Assembly: GCA_014240065.1 (NCBI GenBank)
Contig: JAAZXR010000031.1
Coordinates: 1 to 53,451 of the forward strand
DNA length: 53,451 bases
Direction: 5' to 3'
Origin: Myxococcales bacterium
GTDB lineage: Bacteria; Myxococcota_A; Polyangia; Nannocystales; Nannocystaceae
The notes under the pieces are model-generated. The model was not told where the DNA came from. It saw only the letters and a program-made list of their open reading frames with translations, and ran no database searches. The position numbers and the translations under genes are program-made. Shown piece after piece: positions 16,267-24,945 of this stretch (positions are counted from its first letter, which is position 1; each line of letters opens with the position of its first letter).

Positions 16267-17492
16267 TGAAGCGAGTCGTTGTGACAGGCATGGGCGGCAT
16301 CTCTCCGCTCGGACAAGACTGGGAGACAGTCGACGCGCGGCTTCGAAGTCGAGAGAACGCGATCAGCGTCATCGGTGAGTGGGATCGTATTGAGGGGCTG
16401 GGCACGAGGCTGGGAGGGAGAGTCTTCGATTTCGAAGCGCCATCGCACTACACTCGCAAACAGACGCGCACCATGGGACGCGTCGCGTTGATGGCAGTGC
16501 GTGCGTCGGAGCGAGCGCTTGAGGATGCCGGACTCCTCGAGGATCCGTGCATTCGAGACGGTCGCATGGGCGTCTCCTACGGATCGTGTACCGGAAGCAC
16601 AGACGCGATTCTCGATCTCGCCGCCCTGCGGAGCGAAGGCAACACGCGGCGGATCAACGCGACCAGCTACATCCGGATGATGAGCCATACGTGCGCGGTG
16701 AATATCGAGCTCTTCTTCGAACTCAAAGGTCGGGTGATCCCGACCTCGAGCGCATGTACATCTGGGAGTCAAGGCATCGGCTACGCCTACGAGGCGATCA
16801 AGCACGGCTATCAGGAGATCATGCTGGCCGGCGGCGGCGAAGAGCTCTGCGTATCTCAGGCGGCCGTCTTTGATGTCATGTTCGCGACCAGTCGCGCCAA
16901 CGACACGCCGGACAAGAGCCCTCGGCCATTTGATGAGGCGCGCGATGGGCTGGTGATCGGCGAGGGGGCGGGGACGCTGGTCCTCGAATCACTCGAGCAC
17001 GCGCAGGCGCGGGGCGCGAGCATCTACGCAGAGGTTGTGGGATTCGGCACCAATTCAGACGGCGCGCACGTCACCCAGCCGTCGGCAGCCACGATGCAAC
17101 GGGCGATGGAGCTCGCCCTTGAGAGCGCGCAGGTGGACGCCCAAGCGGTGGGCTACGTCAACGCGCATGCGACCGCGACGACCGTGGGAGATGTCGCCGA
17201 GTCAAGGGCTACCCAGGCGGTGTTTGGGGGCCAACTGCCGATCAGTTCGCTCAAGAGCTACATCGGACACACCCTCGGGGCGAGCGGCGCCCTGGAGGCG
17301 GCGATGACGATCCGGATGATGAATCAAGACTGGTACGCACCGACGGTCAATCTGGCGAAGGTTGATGAGCGCTGCGGCGAGCTGGACTACATCATGGGGC
17401 AGGGTCGTCGCATGAGTAACGAGCACGTCATGTCGAACAATTTTGCCTTCGGTGGAATTAACACCTCATTGGTGTTTCGTCGCTGGCGCTGA
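16266..17492 (+). CDS. Beta-ketoacyl-ACP synthase (ApeR type), last gene of the pigment operon
   Basis: 408-residue FabF-like ketosynthase. Nucleophile Cys164 lies in TSSACTSGSQ and the second His in GHTLGASG; the first His is in NAHATATT, where the usual HGTGT is HATAT. That substitution is common among aryl-polyene ApeR-like enzymes as far as I recall, and the His itself is kept. Presence of a full Cys-His-His triad in both full-length ketosynthases suggests separate starter and extender duties. The frame extends far upstream into the ketoreductase gene, but the ATG at 16266 precedes the conserved N-terminus VVVTGMGGISPLG. Confidence 0.9.
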   Translation: MKRVVVTGMGGISPLGQDWETVDARLRSRENAISVIGEWDRIEGLGTRLGGRVFDFEAPSHYTRKQTRTMGRVALMAVRASERALEDAGLLEDPCIRDGRMGVSYGSCTGSTDAILDLAALRSEGNTRRINATSYIRMMSHTCAVNIELFFELKGRVIPTSSACTSGSQGIGYAYEAIKHGYQEIMLAGGGEELCVSQAAVFDVMFATSRANDTPDKSPRPFDEARDGLVIGEGAGTLVLESLEHAQARGASIYAEVVGFGTNSDGAHVTQPSAATMQRAMELALESAQVDAQAVGYVNAHATATTVGDVAESRATQAVFGGQLPISSLKSYIGHTLGASGALEAAMTIRMMNQDWYAPTVNLAKVDERCGELDYIMGQGRRMSNEHVMSNNFAFGGINTSLVFRRWR

Positions 17493-17515
17493 CGCCGGTC
17501 TCGCCGTGCCCAATC

Positions 17516-18013
17516 TTAGCTTACCGGTGGCGGTGGCGCAGCCGGCTGGATGAGGGCAGAAATCTCGCGCTGGATCTGCTGATTGAGAAGATTGATCCAA
17601 TGATTATATCGACGATGAATGATCTCACCGTGCCGCGGGTGACTAGGGTCGTACTTGAGCCCGGCGCTGCTATCGAGGCGCGTGATGGTGTAGGCCTCGG
17701 TGTTGTAGGCGATGGCGACGACGGCCGAGTGGCCACCGGCTGTCACCATGGCGGTGATATTCCACGGTTCCTCGGCGGTGACGACCCAATTCTTGACGGT
17801 GAGCGCCCTGTAGATCCCAGTGCGGACTTCCTCGCCGCTCAATGGTCGGGCGGCAGGGGCGTTCGCGCGCACGTTGTATATCGGAGCCGTCTCAAACGTA
17901 CACCCTGAGGTCGCGGTCGCGCCTATCAGGACCGCGGCGGCGCAGACAGTGATAGCGAAGCGGCGGGTGAAACTAGAAATCAGCGTGCTGCGGGTTGATA
18001 TTCGTTCGTTCAC
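17516..18013 (-). CDS. Small periplasmic lipoprotein
   Basis: 165-residue lipoprotein: basic N-terminus, hydrophobic core and lipobox ATSGC near residue 38. The mature region (AEEPWNITAMVTAGGHSAVV, then an N-rich NHWINLLNQQIQREI helix) resembles an unnamed proteobacterial lipoprotein family that I know only by pattern. It converges with the pigment operon, its stop lying 23 bases from that operon's last stop, so it is a separate transcription unit. No function known. Confidence 0.7.
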   Translation of the reverse strand: MNERISTRSTLISSFTRRFAITVCAAAVLIGATATSGCTFETAPIYNVRANAPAARPLSGEEVRTGIYRALTVKNWVVTAEEPWNITAMVTAGGHSAVVAIAYNTEAYTITRLDSSAGLKYDPSHPRHGEIIHRRYNHWINLLNQQIQREISALIQPAAPPPPVS

Positions 18014-18180
18014 GGGATCATTGTACGCGGTCTGGACAAGCAGTCAAACGATGGAGATAGCGCGTCATGTACACCCATTTGGATCATGCGACATGCAGGC
18101 GAAGAGGGCGGGTGTGCCGGCCGCAGGCGCGAGCGTGAATCTGTTGAGATTGCGATGAGCTGGCTGTCTCACCGACACGC

Positions 18181-18257
18181 GTCGTCTCGAGGCGACTACG
18201 TTTGGAGACACCTTGATCGGCAGACCCCCGCGATCGCGGGGGACATGACCGATCAAG
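18181..18257. other. Two adjacent dyads with a perfect 18-bp core palindrome
   Basis: An imperfect hairpin GTCGTCTCGAGGCGAC (18181-18196) is followed by a nested structure: outer arms CTTGATCGG (18212-18220) and CCGATCAAG (18249-18257) enclose the perfect palindrome CCCCCGCGATCGCGGGGG (18225-18242). It lies between divergent genes. It could fold as a strong RNA or cruciform structure, act as an operator, or be part of a small RNA. Confidence 0.5.
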
Positions 18258-18327
18258 ACCTTCGATGCCAGGAGCCTGTCGCGGGAGGTTCTTCCTCTCG
18301 ATTCACTCACTGTATTGAGGTGTGGTG

Positions 18328-19098
18328 GTGAGCTTTGATCTACGCGCCGACGCTGATGGTGGGGGCTCGAACCACCGAGGCTGCCCCGACTCGGAGATAT
18401 GCGCGACGGCGATGCGACCTCCCGAAGACGCCGTCGCCGTGGAAGGTAGGCTGACGCGTTTTTTGATACCATCAAGCGTGGGCAAGTTTTTTCCAGCGTT
18501 TGTCGTGGGGGCCATCGCGGGCGGCGGTGCGCTGTGGGGCTGGCACACCTCGCAGCTCCCCACCACCTGCGGCGGCGTGTGTGGAGAGGGGACCGAGTGC
18601 GTCCATGGACGCTGTGAGGTGCGGGCCGAGGTCGTCGAGGTCGACGATCCGCCGCCGAAGAAAAAATCCAAGAAGAAACGGCGCAGGCGAAAACGCAGCG
18701 GCGAAAAATCCGACGGCGCATCCACGAAGGACGCGCGGGTGAACGACAGCCACGTGCCGCGCTTTAACGCGAAAAAGACGAAGACGATTGGCGAGGAGAC
18801 TGGGAGTGAGCGCCTCAGCGATGCAGCGATCAACCGCGAGCTCGCCAAGCTCGACGGCAAGTTCCAAGCCTGCATCGCGGCGGCGGCCGACGCGAGCGAG
18901 GCCGAGCTCTCCTCGGGCCGGATCGCCTACGAGTTCGGCATCGCCCCCTCGGGCAAGGTGACCGGCGTGAACGTGCGCGCGCCCGCCCAACTCAAGACGC
19001 TGGGCGTGCCGTCGTGCGTGCGGGTCGCGGTCTACGGTCACAAATTCCCGCGATTCGATGGCCTGGAGATGGGCGCTCGATCCAGTTTTTCCATCTGA
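18328..19098 (+). CDS. AgmX/PglI C-terminal-like, TonB-related protein
   Basis: About 256 residues. A hydrophobic segment (FFPAFVVGAIAGGGALWGW, about residues 53-71) follows a cytoplasmic N-terminus, then a CGGVCGEGTECVHGRCE cysteine cluster, a very basic stretch (KKKSKKKRRRRKR), and a C-terminal domain containing FQACI, GRIAYEFGIAPSGKV and VPSCVRVAVYGHKFPRFDG. This pattern matches the AgmX/PglI C-terminal (TonB-like) domain common in myxobacteria. Start is uncertain: the GTG at 18328 has a TTGAGG ribosome site, but starts at 18412 or 18478 would put the membrane helix closer to the N-terminus. The role may be envelope-spanning interaction; unproven. Confidence 0.6.
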   Translation: MSFDLRADADGGGSNHRGCPDSEICATAMRPPEDAVAVEGRLTRFLIPSSVGKFFPAFVVGAIAGGGALWGWHTSQLPTTCGGVCGEGTECVHGRCEVRAEVVEVDDPPPKKKSKKKRRRRKRSGEKSDGASTKDARVNDSHVPRFNAKKTKTIGEETGSERLSDAAINRELAKLDGKFQACIAAAADASEAELSSGRIAYEFGIAPSGKVTGVNVRAPAQLKTLGVPSCVRVAVYGHKFPRFDGLEMGARSSFSI

Positions 19099-19175
19099 GT
19101 GATTTGGTGACGTCCGTCGGCCCGAGGGACGCCCCGTGGGGGCGGTGAATCTACGAGACACCTGAGCCGTGTCGC

Positions 19176-22100
19176 TCACGTGTCCTCGGGTGGTGTGGCG
19201 TTGGAGCCCCGGCCGGTGGCCCCGTAGACCGCGGGGAGGACCAGCAGCGTGAGCACGGTCGCGCTGACGACCCCCCCGATGACCACGGTGGCGAGCGGAC
19301 GTTGGACCTCCGAGCCCGGCGCGGTGGACAGGGCCATGGGGATGAAGCCGAGCACGTCGGTGAGCGCGGTCATAAACACGGCGCGCAACCGCAGCCGCGC
19401 GGCAGACTCGATGGCGACGCCCGACGGGCGCCCCTTGGCCTCTTCGCGCCGCGCCACCGTGACGAGCACCAGGCCGTTGAGGACGGCGACGCCGAACAGC
19501 GCGATGAACCCGACCCCCGCGGAGATCGAGAAGGGGATCCCCCGGATCCACAGCGCCGCCACACCGCCCACCAGGGCGAAGGGCACCGTGAGGAGCACGA
19601 TGGCCACCGGACGCACCGCGGCAAACGCAGACCACAGCAAGAACACGATGAAGGCGAGGGCGATGGGGACGACCCACATCAGCCGGGTCTTCGCCTCTTC
19701 GTAGTGGCGGAATGTCCCGCCCCATTCGATGTGATAGCCGGTGTCGAGGCTCACCTTGTCTCGCACGGCGCGCTGCGCGTCCGCGACCACGGACGCGAGG
19801 TCTCGCCCCTCCACGTTGAACTCCACCACGATGCGCCGTGACATGGCCTCACGGTTGATGGCGGCGGGGCCCGGGACAAAGCGCAGCGTCGCCACGTCGC
19901 CGAGGGGCACCACGTGTCCGTTCATGGTGCGCAGCGGCACGCTCGAGAGGGCCTCAAGGTCACCTTGAGGTTGATGGTCGACCACCACACGGATCGCGAA
20001 TCGCCGATCTCCCTCAAGCACCTGGCCCGCTTGATGACCGACGGCCATGGCCTCGGCGGCGAGGTTGACGTCGGCCACAGACAGCCCGTAGCGCGCGAGC
20101 TTGTTGCGGTCGGGCTCGATGCGAAGGTAGCGAAGACCCGCGACTTGCTCGCTGCGGGCGTCGACGACGCCGGGGATGTCGGCGATGGCGCGCAACACCT
20201 CGTCCCCCGACGCCACCAAGCGGTCGAGGTCGGGGCCGTAGACGAGGACGCCCACGTCGGAGCGCACCCCCGCCACGAGCTCGTTCGTACGCATCTCGAT
20301 GGGCTGTGAGATCGAGGCGGCGACGTCGGGGACCGCCGCCTCCACGGCGTGTCGAATCTCGTCGGCGAGGTCGGCCTTGGTCAAGCCGGGCCGCCAGTCC
20401 TCGTTGTCCTTGAGCTTGATATAGACGTCGGTCTGCTCGATGCCCATGGCGTCCGTGGCGAGATCCGGGGAGCCCGTCTTGCACACCACGCGATCCACCT
20501 CGGGGATCGGGAGGATGGCGAGCTGCAGGCGATGGTCTTGGGCCACCGCCTCACTCAGGGCGACGCCCGGAAGCCGCCGCGCCTCGACGAGGATGTCGCC
20601 CTCGTCGAGCTGCGGCACGAACTCGGCGCCGAGCCGGGCGAAGCCGACAGCCGCGAGCACCGTCAAGGCGACGCCCCCTGCGATGGCCGCGGCCCGCCGC
20701 CGCAGGGCGAGGGAGAGGATGGGCTCGTAGATGGCGGTGACCGCCCGCATGAGCAGCGTCTCGCGGCGCTCGGGATCCGGTCGCAGCACCAGGCTCGCGA
20801 CCACGGGTACGAACGTGATCGACAGGATGAACGCGCCGATCAGCGCGAGCAGGACGGTGGTCGCCATGGGCGTGAAGAGCTTGCCCTCGGTGCCTGTGAG
20901 CGTGAGGATCGGGACGTAGACGATGGCGATGATGGCCTCGCCGTACAGGGTGGGCTTGCGGACCTCCATGGTCGCGCGCCGCACCACCTCCGTGCGTCTC
21001 TCGCGATCGAGCGGCCCCTCGGCGGCGCGCGCGTCTCGCAGCCGTCGAGAGGCGTGCTCCACGACGATCACAGATCCGTCCACGATGATCCCGAAGTCGA
21101 GGGCCCCGAGGCTCATGAGGTTGCCCGACAGCCCCATGGCCTCCATCACCGTGACGGCGAACAGCATGGACAAGGGGATGATGGAGGCGACGATGAGCCC
21201 CGCGCGGACATCCCCGAGCAAGAGCAGCAAGATGAGCACCACGAGCGCGGCGCCCTCGAGGAGGTTGGTGATGGCCGTGCGGATCGTCCGGTTCACGAGG
21301 CGGGTGCGGTCGTAGAAGACATCGACCTCTGTGCCCTCGGGGAGTGAGGACTGGAGGGACGCGATCTTGGCCTCGACCGCCTTGGCCACGACGCGGGGGT
21401 TCTCGCCCATCAGCATGAGGGTGATGCCGCTGACGACCTCACCCTCGCCGTCCATGGACGCGGCGCCGCGTCGCATGCGACCGCTGAACCGCACCTCGCC
21501 GATGGAGGCGACCGTGATGGGGGTGCCCTGGGGGGTCGCGCCGAGGACCACCGCCAACAGGTCTTCGCGGTTGGTGACGAGCCCCTGGGTGCCGATGACG
21601 AAGTGCTCGCGGTCGCGCTCGATATATCCGCCGCCGGCGTTGGCGTTGGTGCTCTCGATGGCCTCTACCACCTGCTTGGTAGAGAGCCCCGCGGCCCGCA
21701 TGAGGTCGGGGTTGAGCACCACCTGGTACTCGCGCTCAAGCCCGCCGTGCGAATTCACCTCGACCACACCGGGGACCGAGCGCACCTGGGGTCCGATGTA
21801 CCAGGTCAGCAGCTCTTGGAGCTCCATCAAGGAGAGGTCCTCGTTGCGGACCACAAATTGATAAATCTCGCCGAGCCCCGTGCTGATCGGGCCCATCTCG
21901 GGCTCGCCGTAGCCGGGAGGCACAGCGCTCCTCGCCTCGGCCATCCGTTCGCTCACGAGCTGTCGGGCGAAATAGATGTCGGTCTCGTCGTGGAACACCA
22001 CGGTCACCACGCTCACGCCGTACTTGGACAGCGAGCGCACCTCATCCACCTCGGGGATGCCCTGGAGAGATCGCTCCACAGGGATGCTGATGTACTGCTC

Positions 22101-22289
22101 GATCTCGAGGGGAGAGAGGGCGGGCGCGGAGGTGATCACCTGCACCTGAATATTGGTGACGTCGGGGACCGCGTCGATCGGCAGTCGCTTGGCGGCCCGG
22201 AGCCCCATGCCCACCAGCAACAAGGTGGCGAAGAGCACGAGCGCGCGATTTTTCAGCGACCCGTGGACGAGTGTACCGAGGAAATCCAT
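19176..22289 (-). CDS. Heavy-metal RND efflux pump (CzcA/CusA family)
   Basis: 1037-residue inner-membrane proton-metal antiporter. Twelve membrane helices are arranged as one plus a block of five, twice, with two large periplasmic loops. The helix-4 signature LGALDFGIIVDGSVIVVE (near 395-412) contains the conserved Asp residues of the HME-RND class; the DFG form is that of CzcA-type divalent-cation pumps, whereas monovalent Cu/Ag pumps differ, so Zn/Co/Cd is the better guess. It is the last gene of a four-gene minus-strand operon and starts 1 base after the stop of the membrane-fusion protein gene. Confidence 0.9.
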   Translation of the reverse strand: MDFLGTLVHGSLKNRALVLFATLLLVGMGLRAAKRLPIDAVPDVTNIQVQVITSAPALSPLEIEQYISIPVERSLQGIPEVDEVRSLSKYGVSVVTVVFHDETDIYFARQLVSERMAEARSAVPPGYGEPEMGPISTGLGEIYQFVVRNEDLSLMELQELLTWYIGPQVRSVPGVVEVNSHGGLEREYQVVLNPDLMRAAGLSTKQVVEAIESTNANAGGGYIERDREHFVIGTQGLVTNREDLLAVVLGATPQGTPITVASIGEVRFSGRMRRGAASMDGEGEVVSGITLMLMGENPRVVAKAVEAKIASLQSSLPEGTEVDVFYDRTRLVNRTIRTAITNLLEGAALVVLILLLLLGDVRAGLIVASIIPLSMLFAVTVMEAMGLSGNLMSLGALDFGIIVDGSVIVVEHASRRLRDARAAEGPLDRERRTEVVRRATMEVRKPTLYGEAIIAIVYVPILTLTGTEGKLFTPMATTVLLALIGAFILSITFVPVVASLVLRPDPERRETLLMRAVTAIYEPILSLALRRRAAAIAGGVALTVLAAVGFARLGAEFVPQLDEGDILVEARRLPGVALSEAVAQDHRLQLAILPIPEVDRVVCKTGSPDLATDAMGIEQTDVYIKLKDNEDWRPGLTKADLADEIRHAVEAAVPDVAASISQPIEMRTNELVAGVRSDVGVLVYGPDLDRLVASGDEVLRAIADIPGVVDARSEQVAGLRYLRIEPDRNKLARYGLSVADVNLAAEAMAVGHQAGQVLEGDRRFAIRVVVDHQPQGDLEALSSVPLRTMNGHVVPLGDVATLRFVPGPAAINREAMSRRIVVEFNVEGRDLASVVADAQRAVRDKVSLDTGYHIEWGGTFRHYEEAKTRLMWVVPIALAFIVFLLWSAFAAVRPVAIVLLTVPFALVGGVAALWIRGIPFSISAGVGFIALFGVAVLNGLVLVTVARREEAKGRPSGVAIESAARLRLRAVFMTALTDVLGFIPMALSTAPGSEVQRPLATVVIGGVVSATVLTLLVLPAVYGATGRGSNATPPEDT

Positions 22290-22290
22290 C

Positions 22291-23502
22291 TCAGTGGTGG
22301 TCCTCTCCGAAGGTGTCGCGCAAGAGCACGCTCTTGACGGCGAAGGCCCCCTCGCTCACCACCTGCTCGCCGTCGTGGACGCCGTGCACGATCTCAGTGA
22401 ACGCGTGGTCCACCCGTCCGAGCACCACGTCGTGGACCTCAAAGTGCCCGTCGGCGTGTTGCACGAAGACGACGGGGGACTCCGCGATGCGGGTGACGGC
22501 GGAGTTCGGCACCGCGATCACCGGCTCGGTGGTCGCGCCAGCGGTGACCACGTGGGCCGCGCCGAACAGCCCGAGGCGGAGCTCGCCGCCCTCGTTGGTC
22601 AGCGGGATTCGAGCAGACAGGGTGCGGGCGCCGGGGTCTACGGCGTGAGAGACGTACTCCACGGTCCCCGCGAAGCGCCGCTCGGGGTACGCGTTGAGAG
22701 CCACGGAGGCCTCGCTGCCCGGGGCGACGCGGGCGACATCTCGCTCGAACACATGCGCCAAGAACCACACCTCGTCAGTGGCTGCCATGGTCGCAACGAC
22801 GCTCGCCGGTGTGACCGGGGCGCCGACGTCCACGTCGCGGGTGAGCACCACGCCGTCTCTGGGCGCGCGCACCTCGAAGAGCACGGCGCGACCCTGGGAC
22901 TTTAGCCCCAGCGCCCGGAGACGTTCGCGAGCGCCGCGGGCCTCCGCCTCGAGCGCGTCGGCGTCGGCGTCAGCGCTCACAGCTTCTTGCTGGCTCGCGA
23001 GGCGCTTGCCCGCGAGGTCCTGCAGTCGCTCGGCGTTGGCCCTCGCGGAGGTCGCCTTGGCGCGCAGGGCGGCCTCCGCGGCCCGGAGACTCTGAATATT
23101 GGGGGCGCGCACCGTGGCGATAAGGTCTCCACGAGAAACCGCGTCACCCGGTTGAACGCTGAAGCTCTCCATGACGCCTTCGACACGCGCCGCGGCGGTC
23201 GCTTGGCGGTCCGGGTGGACGACGATCTCGCCCGGCAGTCGGACCGTGGGTTTCAGCGCGCGCTTGGTCGCCGCCGCCGTCACGATCTTCGCCTGTGCGA
23301 TGACCTCAGGGGAGAGCGCCACCGTGCGCGGGAGCTGGTCGTGGCGATCTTCATGTGCATGTCCGTGCTCGTCACCGTGCGCGTCACCGTGCGCGTCACC
23401 GTGCGCGTCACCGTGCTCGTGTTTATCGCCGCCGCCGGCGGGACAGGCCGTGAGGATGAGGGGGAGGAGGAGCAGCGAGGTGAGGGAGATGGTCGTTTTC
23501 AT
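22291..23502 (-). CDS. Periplasmic membrane-fusion protein with His-rich N-terminus (CzcB/CusB type)
   Basis: 403 residues. A lipoprotein signal (MKTTISLTSL... with lipobox LTAC) is followed immediately by a His/Asp/Gly-rich tract of about 28 residues built on GDAH repeats, a likely metal-binding tether. The rest is a standard adaptor: beta-barrel, lipoyl and alpha-hairpin domains (AAEAALRAKATSARANAERL region), with membrane-proximal C-terminus. The ATG at 23502 is chosen because AGAAGG lies just upstream and the signal begins there; it overlaps the preceding stop (ATGA). It links the RND pump to the TolC-type channel. Confidence 0.9.
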   Translation of the reverse strand: MKTTISLTSLLLLPLILTACPAGGGDKHEHGDAHGDAHGDAHGDEHGHAHEDRHDQLPRTVALSPEVIAQAKIVTAAATKRALKPTVRLPGEIVVHPDRQATAAARVEGVMESFSVQPGDAVSRGDLIATVRAPNIQSLRAAEAALRAKATSARANAERLQDLAGKRLASQQEAVSADADADALEAEARGARERLRALGLKSQGRAVLFEVRAPRDGVVLTRDVDVGAPVTPASVVATMAATDEVWFLAHVFERDVARVAPGSEASVALNAYPERRFAGTVEYVSHAVDPGARTLSARIPLTNEGGELRLGLFGAAHVVTAGATTEPVIAVPNSAVTRIAESPVVFVQHADGHFEVHDVVLGRVDHAFTEIVHGVHDGEQVVSEGAFAVKSVLLRDTFGEDHH

Positions 23503-24755
23503 GGTGCACCTTCTTGGAGTGGGTGGCCGGCGGCGAGGGCGAGCGCGACGGCGGCGCGGCACAGGCCGTGCTTGGATTCCACCGCGCGCAAGAGCATGCG
23601 CAAGAGCGCGTGTTGGGTGAGGAGGGCGTCGCGGACGGGGAGGGTGCCGCGCTCGATCTCAGAGGCGAGGGTGTCGAGGCTGGCGCGCGCGGAGCTCTCC
23701 GCGTCGGGGCGGTAGGCGTTGGCGGCGCTCTTGTGGGCCTCGTAGTCGTGGAAGGCGGCGGTCGCCTCGAGCGTGACGCGGCGCTGCGTGGAGGCGAGGC
23801 GGGCGCTGGATTCGTCGATGCGCGCGCGCGCGCCGTCGATCTCCCCCTTGTTCGTGCGGCCGAGGGGGAAGGGGAGCGGGATCGGCATGGACAGGCCACC
23901 ACCGATGACGCGCTCGTTAAAACCGTCGGTCTGGGCGAAGATGGACAGCGCGGGGGAGGGGACGCGACCGCGTTTGAGCAGCGCGAGCTCGGCCTGGGCC
24001 TGCTCTGTTTGGGCCCGTTGTTGGGCGAGTTCTGGGCGAGCGGCGGCGCTTTGAGTGGACACCGCGAGGTCTTCGGGCACATCCACGGGGGTCAGATCGC
24101 CGATCACGTCCGGCAGCGAACCCGCGGGGTCGAGCCCGAGGGCGCTCGCGAGGCGGGCCTCGGCCGCACGGACGGCGCCGGTCGCCAAGGCTTGTTGCTC
24201 TTGCAGCGCGGCGACCTCCGCGGCGGCCAAGTCGGTGTCGAGCGGCATCCCGAGCCCTGCCGTGGCGCGGGCGCTGGCCACCTCTTGCATCTGTAGGGCG
24301 GTGGCGTGTCCCTGCGAGATCACCACAAGCTCCGCGCGCGCGGCGAGCACGTCGTAGTAGGCCAGGAGCGCGCGGGCGATGACGTCGCGCGTGCTCGCCT
24401 CAAGCCCGCCCTCACGTTGCGCGACGAGGGCGTCGGCGGCGTCTTTGCGTTGGCGCCGTTGACCGGAGATCTCCAGGCGCTGTGACAAGGTGCCGGCCAC
24501 GTTGAGCGCGCGGTCGTCGTTGGTGTTCCAGCGCTGACCCACGGTGACCGAGACGGTGGGATTGGACGGGAGGATCACACGCGCGGCGTCGGAGAGGCCG
24601 CGCGCGGCGTCGACGCTCGCTCGCGCGGCGACGAGCCGAGGGCTGGAGGCCGCAGCGCAGTCAACCACCGCCGCCCGAGTGAGCGGGCCGGCGCACGGCT
24701 CACTCGGACTCGATGTGACCGTCATCATGAGGAGAAGGGGATGAAACAAAGGCAT
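23499..24755 (-). CDS. TolC-family outer-membrane efflux protein (CzcC/CusC type)
   Basis: 418 residues with a short N-terminal signal (MPLFHPLLLMMTVTSSPS) and two long alpha-helical repeats typical of the OEP family, rich in Ala, Arg, Glu and Gln. It forms the outer-membrane channel of the efflux complex. Alternative start codons nearby cannot be excluded, since the signal is short and lacks a clear lipobox. It is separated from the Cys-rich gene upstream by 190 bases. Confidence 0.85.
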   Translation of the reverse strand: MPLFHPLLLMMTVTSSPSEPCAGPLTRAAVVDCAAASSPRLVAARASVDAARGLSDAARVILPSNPTVSVTVGQRWNTNDDRALNVAGTLSQRLEISGQRRQRKDAADALVAQREGGLEASTRDVIARALLAYYDVLAARAELVVISQGHATALQMQEVASARATAGLGMPLDTDLAAAEVAALQEQQALATGAVRAAEARLASALGLDPAGSLPDVIGDLTPVDVPEDLAVSTQSAAARPELAQQRAQTEQAQAELALLKRGRVPSPALSIFAQTDGFNERVIGGGLSMPIPLPFPLGRTNKGEIDGARARIDESSARLASTQRRVTLEATAAFHDYEAHKSAANAYRPDAESSARASLDTLASEIERGTLPVRDALLTQHALLRMLLRAVESKHGLCRAAVALALAAGHPLQEGAP

Positions 24756-24945
24756 GGGGAGTGTGGATCCGCAGGGGAGAGAAGCGCGCGCGGGCGAATC
24801 TCTCCGCGGCGTTCACCAGGGGGTGCGCGCGTGGCCAGCCTCGAGATCTCGGGGTGCCCGCGCGCGTGGATGACCTCGGCGAGGCAACCCCAACACAGCG
24901 CTGACAGCTGTGCGGTGCGTCGACTCGCGCGGGTCAAAGATTCGC

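Noticed and set aside
18351-18387. tRNA-like T-arm on the minus strand (GGTGGTTCGAGCCCCCACC)
   Set aside because: The T-stem does not pair in register (the loop would be too long), and no acceptor, D or anticodon stems are found upstream. The sequence lies in the N-terminal frame of a plausible protein.
20349-21347. 332-codon plus-strand frame and similar long frames opposite the RND pump
   Set aside because: They are antisense shadows of the CzcA/CusA-family gene, whose family motifs are unambiguous on the minus strand. The translations are His/Asp/Arg-rich without domain.
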